A DNA stretch of 64,000 nt from an uncultured Marinobacter sp. (GTDB taxonomy: Bacteria > Pseudomonadota > Gammaproteobacteria > Pseudomonadales > Oleiphilaceae), in contig NZ_CANLBK010000001.1 of assembly GCF_947488835.1 (NCBI RefSeq), positions 248,001 to 312,000 of the forward strand, read 5' to 3'. The translations under genes and the position numbers were made by a program. How positions within the stretch are numbered: position 1 is the stretch's first letter; every line of letters starts with the position of its first letter. Shown piece by piece: positions 10,683 through 19,689 of this stretch. Below the pieces are notes generated by a model. It saw only the letters and a list, made by a program, of their open reading frames with translations. It searched no databases and was not told the DNA's origin.

Positions 10683-13322
10683 ATGGGTAAAAGTCTCGTA
10701 ATTGTCGAGTCACCAGCGAAAGCGAAGACCATCAACAAGTACCTGGGCTCTGACTTCATCGTAAAGTCCAGCGTTGGGCACATTCGTGATCTCCCTGTTA
10801 GTGGCAGCGGATCCCAGTCTGATCCGAAAGAGCGCGCCAGGCAGGCGGCGATAACTCGTAAGCTCAGCCCGGAAGACAAGGTTGCACACAAAAAGCGCAA
10901 AGCGCGGGAACAGTTGGTTGCCCGGATGGGTGTTGATCCGGACAATGACTGGAGCGCTCGCTATGAAGTGCTTCCTGGCAAGGAAAAAGTTGTCAGTGAG
11001 CTGAAGCGCCTTGCTAAAAATGCCGACCACATCTATCTCGCAACGGATCTTGACCGCGAAGGGGAGGCCATTGCGTGGCACCTCAAGCAGACCATTGGTG
11101 GTGAGCCTGAAAAGTACCGCCGTGTGGTGTTCAATGAGATCACCAAGCGAGCCATTCAGGGAGCATTTGAAAACCCGGGAAGTCTCGATACGAATCAGGT
11201 TAACGCCCAGCAGGCTCGTCGTTTTCTCGACCGGGTTGTTGGCTACATGGTGTCGCCGCTGCTTTGGGCCAAGCTTGCCCGTGGCTTGTCGGCTGGCCGC
11301 GTTCAATCGGTAGCGGTGCGTTTGATTGCAGAGCGTGAGCGAGACATTCGTGTGTTCGTGCCCGAGGAGTACTGGCAGATGTTTGCCGGGCTGGGTGCAA
11401 AGGCCAGCAAGCAGCCTGTGCGTTTTGAGGTCACTCGCTACAATGACAAGCCCTACCGCCCGGTTAACGAGCAGCAAAGCAATGAGCACGTAGAACGCCT
11501 TAAGGCGGGTAGCTTTGAAGTAGCCAAGCGGGAAGACAAGCCCACCAGGTCTCGCCCTGGTGCGCCGTTTATCACCTCGACCCTGCAGCAGGCTGCAAGT
11601 AACCGCATGGGGTTCAGTGTCAAGAAGACCATGATGCTGGCGCAGCGCCTCTATGAGGCCGGTTACATCACTTATATGCGTACCGACTCCACCAACCTTA
11701 GCCAGGATGCAATCAACAGCTGTCGCGATTACATCACGGACCAGTTCGGTGACCGTTATCTGCCAGAGAAACCCAAGGTATATGGCAGCAAGGAGGGCGC
11801 CCAGGAAGCGCACGAAGCGATTCGCCCAACCGAGGTGACTCGCAAGGCGTCAGCAATCAGCGGCCTGGAAAAGGACGCAGAGAAGCTCTATGACTTGATC
11901 TGGCGTCAGTTTGTTGCCTGCCAGATGGCTGAGGCAGAATTTCTTAGCACGTCTATCGTTGTTGCCAATGGCAGTTACGAGCTACGCACCCGTGGCCGTA
12001 TCATCAAGTTTGAGGGTTTTCTGAAGGTTGCTCCCCAGTCGGCCAAGAAAGAAGAAGACGTCGCCCTGCCAGACATCAAGGTAGGTGAGTCTCTGAGTCT
12101 CGAAAAGCTTGAGCCAAGCCAGCACTTTACCAAGCCTGCGCCTCGTTATACGGAAGCCAGCCTGGTTAAAGAGCTTGAAAAGCAGGGTATTGGCCGGCCT
12201 TCTACTTATGCATCGATTATCTCCACCATTCAGGATCGCGGTTATGTGCGTTTGCAGAACCGTCGCTTCTACGCGGAGAAGATGGGTGAGATTGTCACGG
12301 ATCGCCTGTGCGAATCGTTTTCCAATCTGATGGACTTCGATTTTACGGCAAAGATGGAAGGTGATCTGGACCGTATTGCCTTAGGCGATGTGGAATGGAA
12401 GAAGGTTCTTAACGACTTCTATGCCAATTTCCGTCAGCAGCTGGAATCGGCGGAAACGGCTGATGGTGAGGGCGGAATGCGCCCGAACGACCCAACAGAA
12501 ACCAATATTCCTTGCCCAACCTGTGCTCGTAACATGCAGATTCGTGTTGCCAGTACGGGTGTGTTCCTGGGTTGCTCTGGTTATTCACTGCCACCTAAAG
12601 AACGCTGTAAAACCACCATTAACCTGGTGTCTGGTGATGAGGTGGTTAGCGCGGATGACGATGTTGAGGGCGAGGGTGAAACCCGACTGCTGCGTAAAAA
12701 GCGTCGCTGCCCGATCTGCGCAACGGCTATGGACAGCTATCTGGTAGATGAAACCCGAAAACTCCATGTGTGCGGTAATAATCCGGACTGTGCCGGGTAC
12801 GAAGTGGAGGAGGGTACATTCCGGATTAAAGGCTACGATGGCCCCACGCTGGAATGCGATAAGTGTGGTGCCGAAATGCAGCTGAAAACTGGCCGGTTTG
12901 GCAAGTACTTCGGTTGCATGAGTGATACCTGTAAGAATACCCGCAAGCTATTGAAGAGCGGAGAGCCGGCGCCACCAAAAATGGATCCGGTGCCGATGCC
13001 TGAACTGCAATGCCAGAAAGTCGACGACACCTATGTTTTGCGTGATGGTGCATCAGGAATGTTTTTGGCGGCCAGCAAGTTCCCGAAAAACCGTGAGACT
13101 CGGCCGCCACTGGTCATGGAGATCAAACCGCATCGGAAGGAAATCGATCCGAAACACGATTACCTGATGGAGGCCCCGGAACGTGATCCTGAGGGCAACC
13201 CGACGGTCATCCGGTATAGCCGAAAAACCAAAGAGCAGTATGTGATGACCGAAAAAGACGGTAAGGCTACCGGTTGGTCCGCATGGTATGTGAATGGAAA
13301 ATGGCAGCCGCGCGAGAAGTAG
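10683..13322 (+). CDS. topA: DNA topoisomerase I
   Basis: 879 aa. The TOPRIM domain at the N-terminus begins [21 protein letters not shown] and includes [15 protein letters not shown]. The catalytic Tyr is Y331 in [12 protein letters not shown]. The C-terminus carries three Cys4 zinc-ribbon units ([31 protein letters not shown]) and a final basic region. It relaxes negative supercoils. An atypical insertion after the TOPRIM start, rich in Lys/Arg (residues 35-85), is also seen in Pseudomonas-type TopA. Single gene with its own terminator. Confidence 0.97.
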   Translation: MGKSLVIVESPAKAKTINKYLGSDFIVKSSVGHIRDLPVSGSGSQSDPKERARQAAITRKLSPEDKVAHKKRKAREQLVARMGVDPDNDWSARYEVLPGKEKVVSELKRLAKNADHIYLATDLDREGEAIAWHLKQTIGGEPEKYRRVVFNEITKRAIQGAFENPGSLDTNQVNAQQARRFLDRVVGYMVSPLLWAKLARGLSAGRVQSVAVRLIAERERDIRVFVPEEYWQMFAGLGAKASKQPVRFEVTRYNDKPYRPVNEQQSNEHVERLKAGSFEVAKREDKPTRSRPGAPFITSTLQQAASNRMGFSVKKTMMLAQRLYEAGYITYMRTDSTNLSQDAINSCRDYITDQFGDRYLPEKPKVYGSKEGAQEAHEAIRPTEVTRKASAISGLEKDAEKLYDLIWRQFVACQMAEAEFLSTSIVVANGSYELRTRGRIIKFEGFLKVAPQSAKKEEDVALPDIKVGESLSLEKLEPSQHFTKPAPRYTEASLVKELEKQGIGRPSTYASIISTIQDRGYVRLQNRRFYAEKMGEIVTDRLCESFSNLMDFDFTAKMEGDLDRIALGDVEWKKVLNDFYANFRQQLESAETADGEGGMRPNDPTETNIPCPTCARNMQIRVASTGVFLGCSGYSLPPKERCKTTINLVSGDEVVSADDDVEGEGETRLLRKKRRCPICATAMDSYLVDETRKLHVCGNNPDCAGYEVEEGTFRIKGYDGPTLECDKCGAEMQLKTGRFGKYFGCMSDTCKNTRKLLKSGEPAPPKMDPVPMPELQCQKVDDTYVLRDGASGMFLAASKFPKNRETRPPLVMEIKPHRKEIDPKHDYLMEAPERDPEGNPTVIRYSRKTKEQYVMTEKDGKATGWSAWYVNGKWQPREK

Positions 13323-13344
13323 TAAAGACTGGTCAGGTGAATAG

Positions 13345-13382
13345 AAAAAGAGGCCAGAGCGTAAGCTCTGGCCTCTTTTTCG
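13345..13382. terminator. bidirectional terminator between topA and the dehydrogenase gene
   Basis: AAAAAGAGGCCAGAGC-GTAA-GCTCTGGCCTCTTTTT: a 16-bp perfect stem with A and T tracts on both sides. Confidence 0.93.
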
Positions 13383-13404
13383 TTTAGCCGGGCTTTTTTC
13401 TCGC

Positions 13405-14277
13405 TTATCTGAACTTCCGCAATCTCTGGATCAGCGAAGACGTATCCCAGCGCTTGCCGCCCATTTCCTGAACGTCGCCGTAAAACTGGTCCACCAGTGC
13501 TGTAACTGGTAGCGAGGCATTTACCTTGCGTGCTTCATCAAGGCATATGCCCAAGTCTTTGCGCATCCAGTCGACAGCAAATCCATGATCAAATTTACCA
13601 TCAATCATGGTTCCTGATCGGTTTTCCATCTGCCAGGACTGTGCTGCGCCCTTGGAAATGACGTCCACAACTTTTTTCACATCGAGATTTGCCTGTTCGG
13701 CAAAATGCAGGGCTTCTGACAGCCCCTGTACCAAACCGGCAATGGCAATCTGGTTGACCATTTTCGTTTTCTGGCCGCTTCCTGCGGGGCCCATGAGGTT
13801 CAGTGCTCTGGCATAGTTCTGCAGTAGCGGTTGGGCTTTCGAGTAGTCATCCTCCGACCCGCCGCACATGATCGTAAGCTGTCCGTTCTGGGCGCCTTGT
13901 TGGCCTCCGGAGACCGGTGCGTCGATAAAACCCATGCCGACCTTGCGGGCAGCCTCGGAAAGGTTCTCAGCTACGCCGGCAGAAGCGGTGGTGTGATCCA
14001 CCAGCACGGCCCCATATTTTGCGTGTGCCAGAATGCCGTTCTCTCCTTCGTAAACCGCAACCAGGTCCTTGTCGGCGCCTACGCAGGTCATTACAAAATC
14101 AGCGCCTTGGACGGCCTCTTTGATGGTCTCGCAGGCGGTTCCTGGGTACTCTCTGGCCCACTCTAACGATTTTTCCTTTGAGCGATTCCAGACCCGAACG
14201 GTAATGCCGGCCTTGGCGAGGTGGCCGGCCATGGGGTAGCCCATAACGCCAAGGCCGATAAAGGTTGCGGTTGTCAT
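13405..14277 (-). CDS. NAD(P)-dependent beta-hydroxyacid dehydrogenase (3-hydroxyisobutyrate dehydrogenase family)
   Basis: 290 aa. The Rossmann motif FIGLGVMGYPMAGHLAKAG is at residues 5-23, the substrate-binding DAPVSGGQQGAQNG near 118-131, and the catalytic Lys lies in GSGQKTKMVNQIAIAG near 168. These mark the HIBADH / tartronate semialdehyde reductase / GLYR superfamily. Without valine or glyoxylate pathway neighbours the substrate cannot be named. AAGGAG lies 7 bp ahead of the ATG. Confidence 0.9.
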   Translation of the reverse strand: MTTATFIGLGVMGYPMAGHLAKAGITVRVWNRSKEKSLEWAREYPGTACETIKEAVQGADFVMTCVGADKDLVAVYEGENGILAHAKYGAVLVDHTTASAGVAENLSEAARKVGMGFIDAPVSGGQQGAQNGQLTIMCGGSEDDYSKAQPLLQNYARALNLMGPAGSGQKTKMVNQIAIAGLVQGLSEALHFAEQANLDVKKVVDVISKGAAQSWQMENRSGTMIDGKFDHGFAVDWMRKDLGICLDEARKVNASLPVTALVDQFYGDVQEMGGKRWDTSSLIQRLRKFR

Positions 14278-14360
14278 TGGTTTCTCCTTGAAGAGTTATG
14301 GCAATTAACTTAGCACAGACAGGGTAAGTTACCCGCGAAAGGGTGGCGATCAAACCCATA

Positions 14361-14395
14361 AAAAAAGGCCGCTGATTCAGCGGCCTTTTCGTTTT
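14361..14395. terminator. terminator downstream of gltA
   Basis: AAAAAAGGCCGCTG-ATT-CAGCGGCCTTTTCGTTTT hairpin. It lies between two minus-strand genes: reading in their direction, it ends gltA transcription (A-tract in the plus strand becomes the U-tract). Confidence 0.88.
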
Positions 14396-14410
14396 CAGTG
14401 CAGGTAAGGG

Positions 14411-15685
14411 TTACTTTTTAGGGTAATCCCTTGCTGGAGAACCAGTGTACAGCTGGCGCGGACGGCCAATGCGGTAATCACCGCTGACCATTTCGTTCCA
14501 GTGGGAGAACCAGCCGATCGTCCGTGCCATGGCAAAGATTACCGTAAACATGGATGTCGGGATCCCGATTGCCTTGAGAATGATGCCTGAGTAGAAGTCT
14601 ACGTTCGGGTAAAGCTTACGCTTAACGAAGTATTCGTCTTCAAGGGCGATCTGCTCAAGACGCTGAGCGATTTTCAGGAGAGGGTCATTTTCCAGTCCGA
14701 GTTCACTCAAGACTTCATGGGCAGTTTCCGCCATAACCTTGGCGCGTGGGTCAAAGTTTTTGTAAACCCGGTGACCAAAGCCCATCAAGCGGAAAGGATC
14801 ATCTTTGTCTTTAGCTCTGGCAATGAACGCATCGATATTAGAGACGTCGCCAATTTCCGCAAGCATGTCCAGGACGGCCTCGTTAGCGCCACCGTGTGCA
14901 GGGCCCCAGAGTGCTGCAATGCCAGAAGCGATGCAGGCGTAAGGGTTGGCGCCTGAGGAGCCGGCCAGTCGCACAGTCGATGTGGAGGCGTTCTGTTCGT
15001 GGTCCGCATGGAGAATAAAAATCTTGTCCATGGCTTTTGCGAGAATCGGGTTTGGCTTATAAGTCTCGCAGGGCACGCCAAACATCATCTGCAGGAAATT
15101 CTCTGAGTATGACAAATCGTTTCGTGGATAAACGAAAGGCTGGCCGATGCTGTATTTGTAGCACCAGGCCGCAATTGTTGGCATTTTGGCGATGAGGCGA
15201 TGGGCTGTAATGTCACGCTGATGTTCGTTGGTTACGTCCATCTGATCGTGATAAAACGCGGAAAGTGCTCCGACAACTCCACACATGATTGCCATAGGGT
15301 GCGCGTCCCGGCGGAAGCCGTGGAAGAAATTGCGCATCTGGTCGTGCAGCATGGTGTGGTTTTTGATGGTGTCGTGGAACAGCTTGTTCTGTTCGGCTGT
15401 TGGCAGTTCGCCTTTCAGTAGCAGGTAACAGACTTCAAGGTAGTCTGAATGCTCTGCGAGCTGCTCGATTGGATAGCCCCGGTGCAGCAGAACGCCTTCG
15501 TCACCATCGATGTAGGTGATAGCCGACTCACAGGCGGCCGTAGAGACAAAGCCCGGGTCGTAAGTGAAAACGCCATTCTGGACTAAACCTCTAACGTCGA
15601 TAACGTCAGGGCCAACGGTGCCGGAATAAATCGGTAGCTCAATGGACTCATTCCCCACCGAGAGCGTGGCTTTCCTGTCGGTCAT
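14411..15685 (-). CDS. gltA: citrate synthase (type II)
   Basis: 424 aa. Conserved segments of hexameric NADH-sensitive citrate synthase: [17 protein letters not shown], the catalytic His in [24 protein letters not shown], the second His in [16 protein letters not shown] and the Asp in [12 protein letters not shown]. It condenses oxaloacetate and acetyl-CoA in the first step of the TCA cycle. It is divergent from the sdh operon across a 477-bp control region. Confidence 0.97.
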   Translation of the reverse strand: MTDRKATLSVGNESIELPIYSGTVGPDVIDVRGLVQNGVFTYDPGFVSTAACESAITYIDGDEGVLLHRGYPIEQLAEHSDYLEVCYLLLKGELPTAEQNKLFHDTIKNHTMLHDQMRNFFHGFRRDAHPMAIMCGVVGALSAFYHDQMDVTNEHQRDITAHRLIAKMPTIAAWCYKYSIGQPFVYPRNDLSYSENFLQMMFGVPCETYKPNPILAKAMDKIFILHADHEQNASTSTVRLAGSSGANPYACIASGIAALWGPAHGGANEAVLDMLAEIGDVSNIDAFIARAKDKDDPFRLMGFGHRVYKNFDPRAKVMAETAHEVLSELGLENDPLLKIAQRLEQIALEDEYFVKRKLYPNVDFYSGIILKAIGIPTSMFTVIFAMARTIGWFSHWNEMVSGDYRIGRPRQLYTGSPARDYPKK

Positions 15686-15772
15686 AGTGCTCTCCTGTTT
15701 ATCAGCTTTGACAGTGCTAGCTGTCTTTATAGTTGCGCGAGAAGGCGCGTATTATCGCAAAACTGGCGGCAA

Positions 15773-15800
15773 AATATAGGGCGTAGGCTTTTTTTGTCAA
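15773..15800 (-). promoter_or_regulatory. gltA promoter
   Basis: Minus strand: -35 TTGACA (15795-15800), 16-bp spacer, -10 TATATT (15773-15778), about 85 bp upstream of the gltA ATG. Confidence 0.72.
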
Positions 15801-15951
15801 TGAAAGAGTACGGAAACATCAGGATAAGCCCCTCATTGTAAATCAGGGATATCCCGAATAATGCGGCCCCGGATGGAAAAAAGCATTTGTCAATACGCTT
15901 AATAGCTTGCTCTGTTACAGTCCTCGCGCGGCTTCAGCGTGTGTTGCGCGT

Positions 15952-15980
15952 TTGTAATTATACGGGCGTCTCCTTATAAT
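15952..15980 (+). promoter_or_regulatory. sdhC promoter
   Basis: -35 TTGTAA (15952-15957), 17-bp spacer, -10 TATAAT (15975-15980). Transcription would start near 15987, giving a leader of about 175 nt before sdhC. Confidence 0.72.
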
Positions 15981-16162
15981 CCCTAGCCCGGAATTGGGGA
16001 TCCATCTTCACGGGTGCTTGTGCGTAGCAAGCTACCTTGTTGGTGTTCGCCCTCCTGAACCAATCGTCTGTCGATATCGTATTCAACATTCGATCGTTAC
16101 ATACCAACTAACCGCCGCCGGCTTGCCGGTTCTGCGGCACCAAAAGAGAGTGTGAGAGCGCT

Positions 16163-16540
16163 GTGAATAGCAAACGACCAGTAAATCTCGATCTCGGCAC
16201 GTTTCATTTTCCGCTGCCAGCCATTACGTCCATATTGCACCGCATCAGCGGCATCATCATTTTTGTTGGTGTTGCGTTCATGCTCTACGGACTTCAGCTT
16301 TCCCTTTCAGGGGAAGAAGGCTTCAGTCAGGTCAGTGAACTGCTGAACAGCTTCCTTGCCAAGCTGATTACCTGGGGCATTCTGTCTGCTCTGCTTTATC
16401 ACCTGGTTGCGGGTATCAAGCACCTGCTGATGGATATGGGCATTGGTGAAGAGCTGGAAAGCGGGCGAGCAGCTGCAAAGATCACGATTGCAGTATCCGT
16501 TATCCTTATCGTTCTGGCAGGAGTTTTCGTATGGGCATGA
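16163..16540 (+). CDS. sdhC: succinate dehydrogenase cytochrome b556 subunit
   Basis: 125 aa, GTG start. It opens RPVNLDLGTFHFPLPAITSILHRISG, the SdhC signature, with three hydrophobic helices (about 27-47, 62-84, 104-124) and the axial heme His in ALLYHLVAGIKHL. One of the two membrane anchors that bind heme b and ubiquinone. It overlaps sdhD by 10 bp. Confidence 0.95.
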   Translation: MNSKRPVNLDLGTFHFPLPAITSILHRISGIIIFVGVAFMLYGLQLSLSGEEGFSQVSELLNSFLAKLITWGILSALLYHLVAGIKHLLMDMGIGEELESGRAAAKITIAVSVILIVLAGVFVWA

Positions 16541-16878
16541 ATAGTGTGACCAACATTGGCCGTAACGGTATCCAGGATTGGATTATCCAGCGGGTTTCTG
16601 CATACGTCCTGGCCTTTTATACACTGTTTTTGATTGGTTTTTTTGTCACAACCGATGTGGACTACCAGTCCTGGTCGGCTCTGTTTAATCAAACCTGGTT
16701 CAAGATCTTTTCATTGCTGGCTCTGCTTTCGATCGGCGCTCACGCGTGGGTTGGACTTTGGACGGTATCTACCGACTATATCAAATCAGCAATGCCGCGC
16801 TTTCTGTTTCAAGCCGCATTCATCCTGGTTAGTTTTGTGTATGTGGTCTGGGGAATCCAGATTATTTGGGGGCTTTGA
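16531..16878 (+). CDS. sdhD: succinate dehydrogenase hydrophobic membrane anchor subunit
   Basis: 115 aa with three membrane helices. The heme/quinone site motif is IGAHAWVGLWTVSTDYIK. Starts inside the end of sdhC, with GGAG-like sequence in the sdhC reading frame, so translation is coupled. Second anchor of complex II. Confidence 0.94.
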   Translation: MGMNSVTNIGRNGIQDWIIQRVSAYVLAFYTLFLIGFFVTTDVDYQSWSALFNQTWFKIFSLLALLSIGAHAWVGLWTVSTDYIKSAMPRFLFQAAFILVSFVYVVWGIQIIWGL

Positions 16879-16881
16879 TCG

Positions 16882-18654
16882 ATGTCTAATATTAAGACTA
16901 TCTCTTACGACGCAATTGTAATCGGCGGCGGCGGTGCCGGCATGCGAGCGGCCCTGCAGTTGACCGAGTCAGGCGTCAAAACTGCGTGTATCACCAAGGT
17001 GTTTCCAACCCGTTCGCACACGGTATCTGCCCAGGGCGGCATTACCTGCGCGATTGCAAGTGCAGACCCCAATGATGACTGGCGCTGGCACATGTACGAC
17101 ACCGTTAAAGGGTCTGATTACATTGCCGACCAGGATGCAGTTGAGTACATGTGCTCCGTAGGGCCGCAGGCTGTTTTCGAGCTTGAGCACATGGGGCTGC
17201 CTTTCTCCCGAACTGAGCAGGGCCGCATCTATCAGCGCCCATTTGGTGGTCAGTCCAAGGGGCCGGATAACCCGACTCAGGCCGCACGCACTTGTGCAGC
17301 CGCTGACCGTACCGGCCACGCGCTGTTGCACACGCTATATCAGGCGAACCTGAAGGGCGGTACTACCTTCCTGAACGAATGGTATGCCGTTGATCTGGTG
17401 AAAAACAGCAAAAACGAAGTTGTTGGTGTTGTTGCCATTGAAATTGAAACCGGCGAAGTGGCTTACATCAAGTCCAAGGCGACGGTTCTGGCGACCGGTG
17501 GCGCCGGTCGTATCTATGCCTCTACGACCAACGCGCTGATTAACACTGGCGATGGCGTTGGCATGGCGCTGCGTGCGGGATTCCCGATGCAGGACATGGA
17601 AATGTGGCAGTTCCACCCAACTGGAATCTACGGTGCCGGTACGCTGGTAACCGAAGGTTGCCGGGGTGAGGGTGGCTACCTGATCAACTCTGAAGGCGAG
17701 CGGTTTATGGAGCGCTACGCTCCGAACGCGAAAGACCTTGCGGGCCGTGATGTTGTGGCGCGCTCCATGGTTATTGAGATCCTTGAGGGTCGCGGTTGCG
17801 GTCCTGATAAGGATCACGTGTTGTTGAAGCTGGATCACCTGGGCGAAGAAACCCTGAACCTGCGACTGCCGGGTATCTGTGAGTTGTCCCGTACATTTGC
17901 TCACGTAGATCCCGTAAAAGAGCCGGTCCCGGTTGTTCCTACCTGTCACTACATGATGGGTGGTGTTCCTACAAACGTAGGTGGCCAGGCACTGACGCAA
18001 GACGAAAGCGGTAACGATCAGCCGATCCCGGGTCTGTTTGCCTGCGGTGAGGCAGCCTGTGTTTCCGTACACGGTGCAAACCGCCTGGGTGGTAACTCGC
18101 TATTGGATCTGGTTGTTTTTGGTCGTGCGGCAGGCCTGCACATTGAAGAGCAGTTGCGCGGCGGTTTCGAAACTGACGACGCAACCGACGCAGACATCAA
18201 GCGTGCAATGGCTCGTCTGGATCGCCTGAACAGTGCTTCTGAAGGTGAGAGCGTTGCTGAGGTTCGTAAGGATCTTCAGAATTGCATGCAGCTCTACTTT
18301 GGTGTGTTCCGTGACGGCAAGAGCATGGAAGAGGGCTTGAAGAAGCTCGCGGCGATCGGTGAGCGCGTTCGTAACACCAAGCTGACTGACACAAGCAATG
18401 CATTCAATACTGCCCGTATTGAAGCGCTTGAGCTGGACAACCTTTTTGAGGTGGCTCAGGCAACGGCCATTGCGGCAAACGAGCGTAAAGAGAGCCGTGG
18501 TGCTCATGCCCGTAACGATTTCACCGAGCGTGATGACGAAAATTGGCTGAAGCATTCTCTCTACTTCCCGCTGGATAAGCGTATTGGCAAGCGTGATGTT
18601 AACTTCGCGCCGAAAACTGTCGAAACCTTCCAGCCGAAAGTCCGGACATACTAA
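16882..18654 (+). CDS. sdhA: succinate dehydrogenase flavoprotein subunit
   Basis: 590 aa. The dinucleotide motif [14 protein letters not shown] is at residues 13-26; the covalent FAD attachment site is H46 in [12 protein letters not shown]. Substrate-binding residues sit in [23 protein letters not shown] and the [10 protein letters not shown] segment. It oxidises succinate to fumarate. Three bp after sdhD. Confidence 0.98.
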   Translation: MSNIKTISYDAIVIGGGGAGMRAALQLTESGVKTACITKVFPTRSHTVSAQGGITCAIASADPNDDWRWHMYDTVKGSDYIADQDAVEYMCSVGPQAVFELEHMGLPFSRTEQGRIYQRPFGGQSKGPDNPTQAARTCAAADRTGHALLHTLYQANLKGGTTFLNEWYAVDLVKNSKNEVVGVVAIEIETGEVAYIKSKATVLATGGAGRIYASTTNALINTGDGVGMALRAGFPMQDMEMWQFHPTGIYGAGTLVTEGCRGEGGYLINSEGERFMERYAPNAKDLAGRDVVARSMVIEILEGRGCGPDKDHVLLKLDHLGEETLNLRLPGICELSRTFAHVDPVKEPVPVVPTCHYMMGGVPTNVGGQALTQDESGNDQPIPGLFACGEAACVSVHGANRLGGNSLLDLVVFGRAAGLHIEEQLRGGFETDDATDADIKRAMARLDRLNSASEGESVAEVRKDLQNCMQLYFGVFRDGKSMEEGLKKLAAIGERVRNTKLTDTSNAFNTARIEALELDNLFEVAQATAIAANERKESRGAHARNDFTERDDENWLKHSLYFPLDKRIGKRDVNFAPKTVETFQPKVRTY

Positions 18655-18668
18655 GGGGAACGTACACT

Positions 18669-19373
18669 ATGTTGGTAAGTCTTTACCGTTATAACCCGGA
18701 AACTGACAACGCCCCTTACATGCAGGACGTAGAGGTTGAGCTTCCGGCAGGAAAGGATCTGATGGTTCTTGATGTGCTTAACCTCATCAAGGAAAAAGAT
18801 TCGTCAATGGCCTACCGCCGCTCGTGCCGTGAAGGTGTGTGTGGTTCGGATGGCATGAACATGAACGGCAAAAATGGCTTGGCATGTATTACGCCCATGT
18901 CGCAGGTCGTCAAGAATGGCAAGTTGGTATTGCGCCCTCTGCCAGGCTTGCCGGTTATCCGCGATCTGGTCGTAGATATGAGCCTGTTCTATAAGCAGTA
19001 CGAAAAAGTAATGCCGTATCTTGTGAACGATACGCCAGTGCCTGCTATTGAACGTCTCCAGACACCGGAAGATCGGGAAAAGCTGGATGGTTTGTACGAG
19101 TGTATTCTCTGTGCATGCTGCTCCACATCCTGTCCTTCGTTCTGGTGGAACCCGGACAAGTTTATTGGTCCGGCAGGTCTGTTGCAGGCATATCGCTTCC
19201 TGGCGGATAGCCGCGATACAGCGCAAGCTGAGCGTCTCGCCAATCTGGATGACCCGTTCAGTGTGTTCCGTTGCAGGGGCATCATGAACTGTGTCAGCGT
19301 ATGTCCGAAAGGCCTCAACCCCACAAGGGCAATTGGCCATATCCGGAATCTTTTGCTGCATAGAGCTACTTAA
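18669..19373 (+). CDS. sdhB: succinate dehydrogenase iron-sulfur subunit
   Basis: 234 aa. All three cluster sites are visible: [2Fe-2S] ligands in SCREGVCGSDGMNMNGKNGLAC, [4Fe-4S] in CILCACCSTSCPSFWW, and [3Fe-4S] in CRGIMNCVSVCPKGLNP. It passes electrons from SdhA to the quinone site. SD GGGGAACG precedes the ATG; sucA follows after a 316-bp gap containing two stem-loops. Confidence 0.98.
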   Translation: MLVSLYRYNPETDNAPYMQDVEVELPAGKDLMVLDVLNLIKEKDSSMAYRRSCREGVCGSDGMNMNGKNGLACITPMSQVVKNGKLVLRPLPGLPVIRDLVVDMSLFYKQYEKVMPYLVNDTPVPAIERLQTPEDREKLDGLYECILCACCSTSCPSFWWNPDKFIGPAGLLQAYRFLADSRDTAQAERLANLDDPFSVFRCRGIMNCVSVCPKGLNPTRAIGHIRNLLLHRAT

Positions 19374-19689
19374 GCGGCAGGATTTCAGACAGGCGCTATA
19401 CTGGTCTGAATAGGTTGGACTCCCGGAAGGCCTCGCATTTTATGCGGGGCCTTCAACCAAAGGCTTATAGTCAAAGGTCTTACCCGGGTGCACACTACGC
19501 AAGCCGTGCCGGGAACTCAGCAGGTTTTCTTGCGGCGTTGCAGAGTATAAAAAATCATTGGGGAACGGAAAACATCCATGTTGGGTGTGGTGGCCATAGT
19601 CGATCCCGTAAAAACCCGTATTGACTGATAGTTACCCCTGGCCGACCATACTTGGCTCCCCCGCACCAGCCCAAGGTGAGCTATTCAAA
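19374..19689 (+). other. sdhB-sucA intergenic region with two stem-loops
   Basis: 316 bp without a gene. First stem TTCAGAC / GTCTGAA (19384-19410). Second, much stronger, GAAGGCCTCGCAT-TTT-ATGCGGGGCCTTC (19426-19454; 13 pairs, one G-U) with no following T-run. The frame open upstream of sucA from 19621 is not used. These look like mRNA processing or attenuation elements inside one long sdh-suc transcript rather than terminators. Confidence 0.6.

Larger units (their letters stand above)
15686..16162. other. divergent control region between gltA and sdhCDAB
   Basis: 477 bp with no gene. It contains a well-spaced promoter facing each way (annotated separately), a GACAG-TGCTAG-CTGTC inverted repeat in the gltA leader (15710-15725), and a sdhC leader of about 175 nt with a GCCGGC/GCCGG stem just before the SD. 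Co-location suggests joint control of TCA entry and succinate oxidation. Confidence 0.7.
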
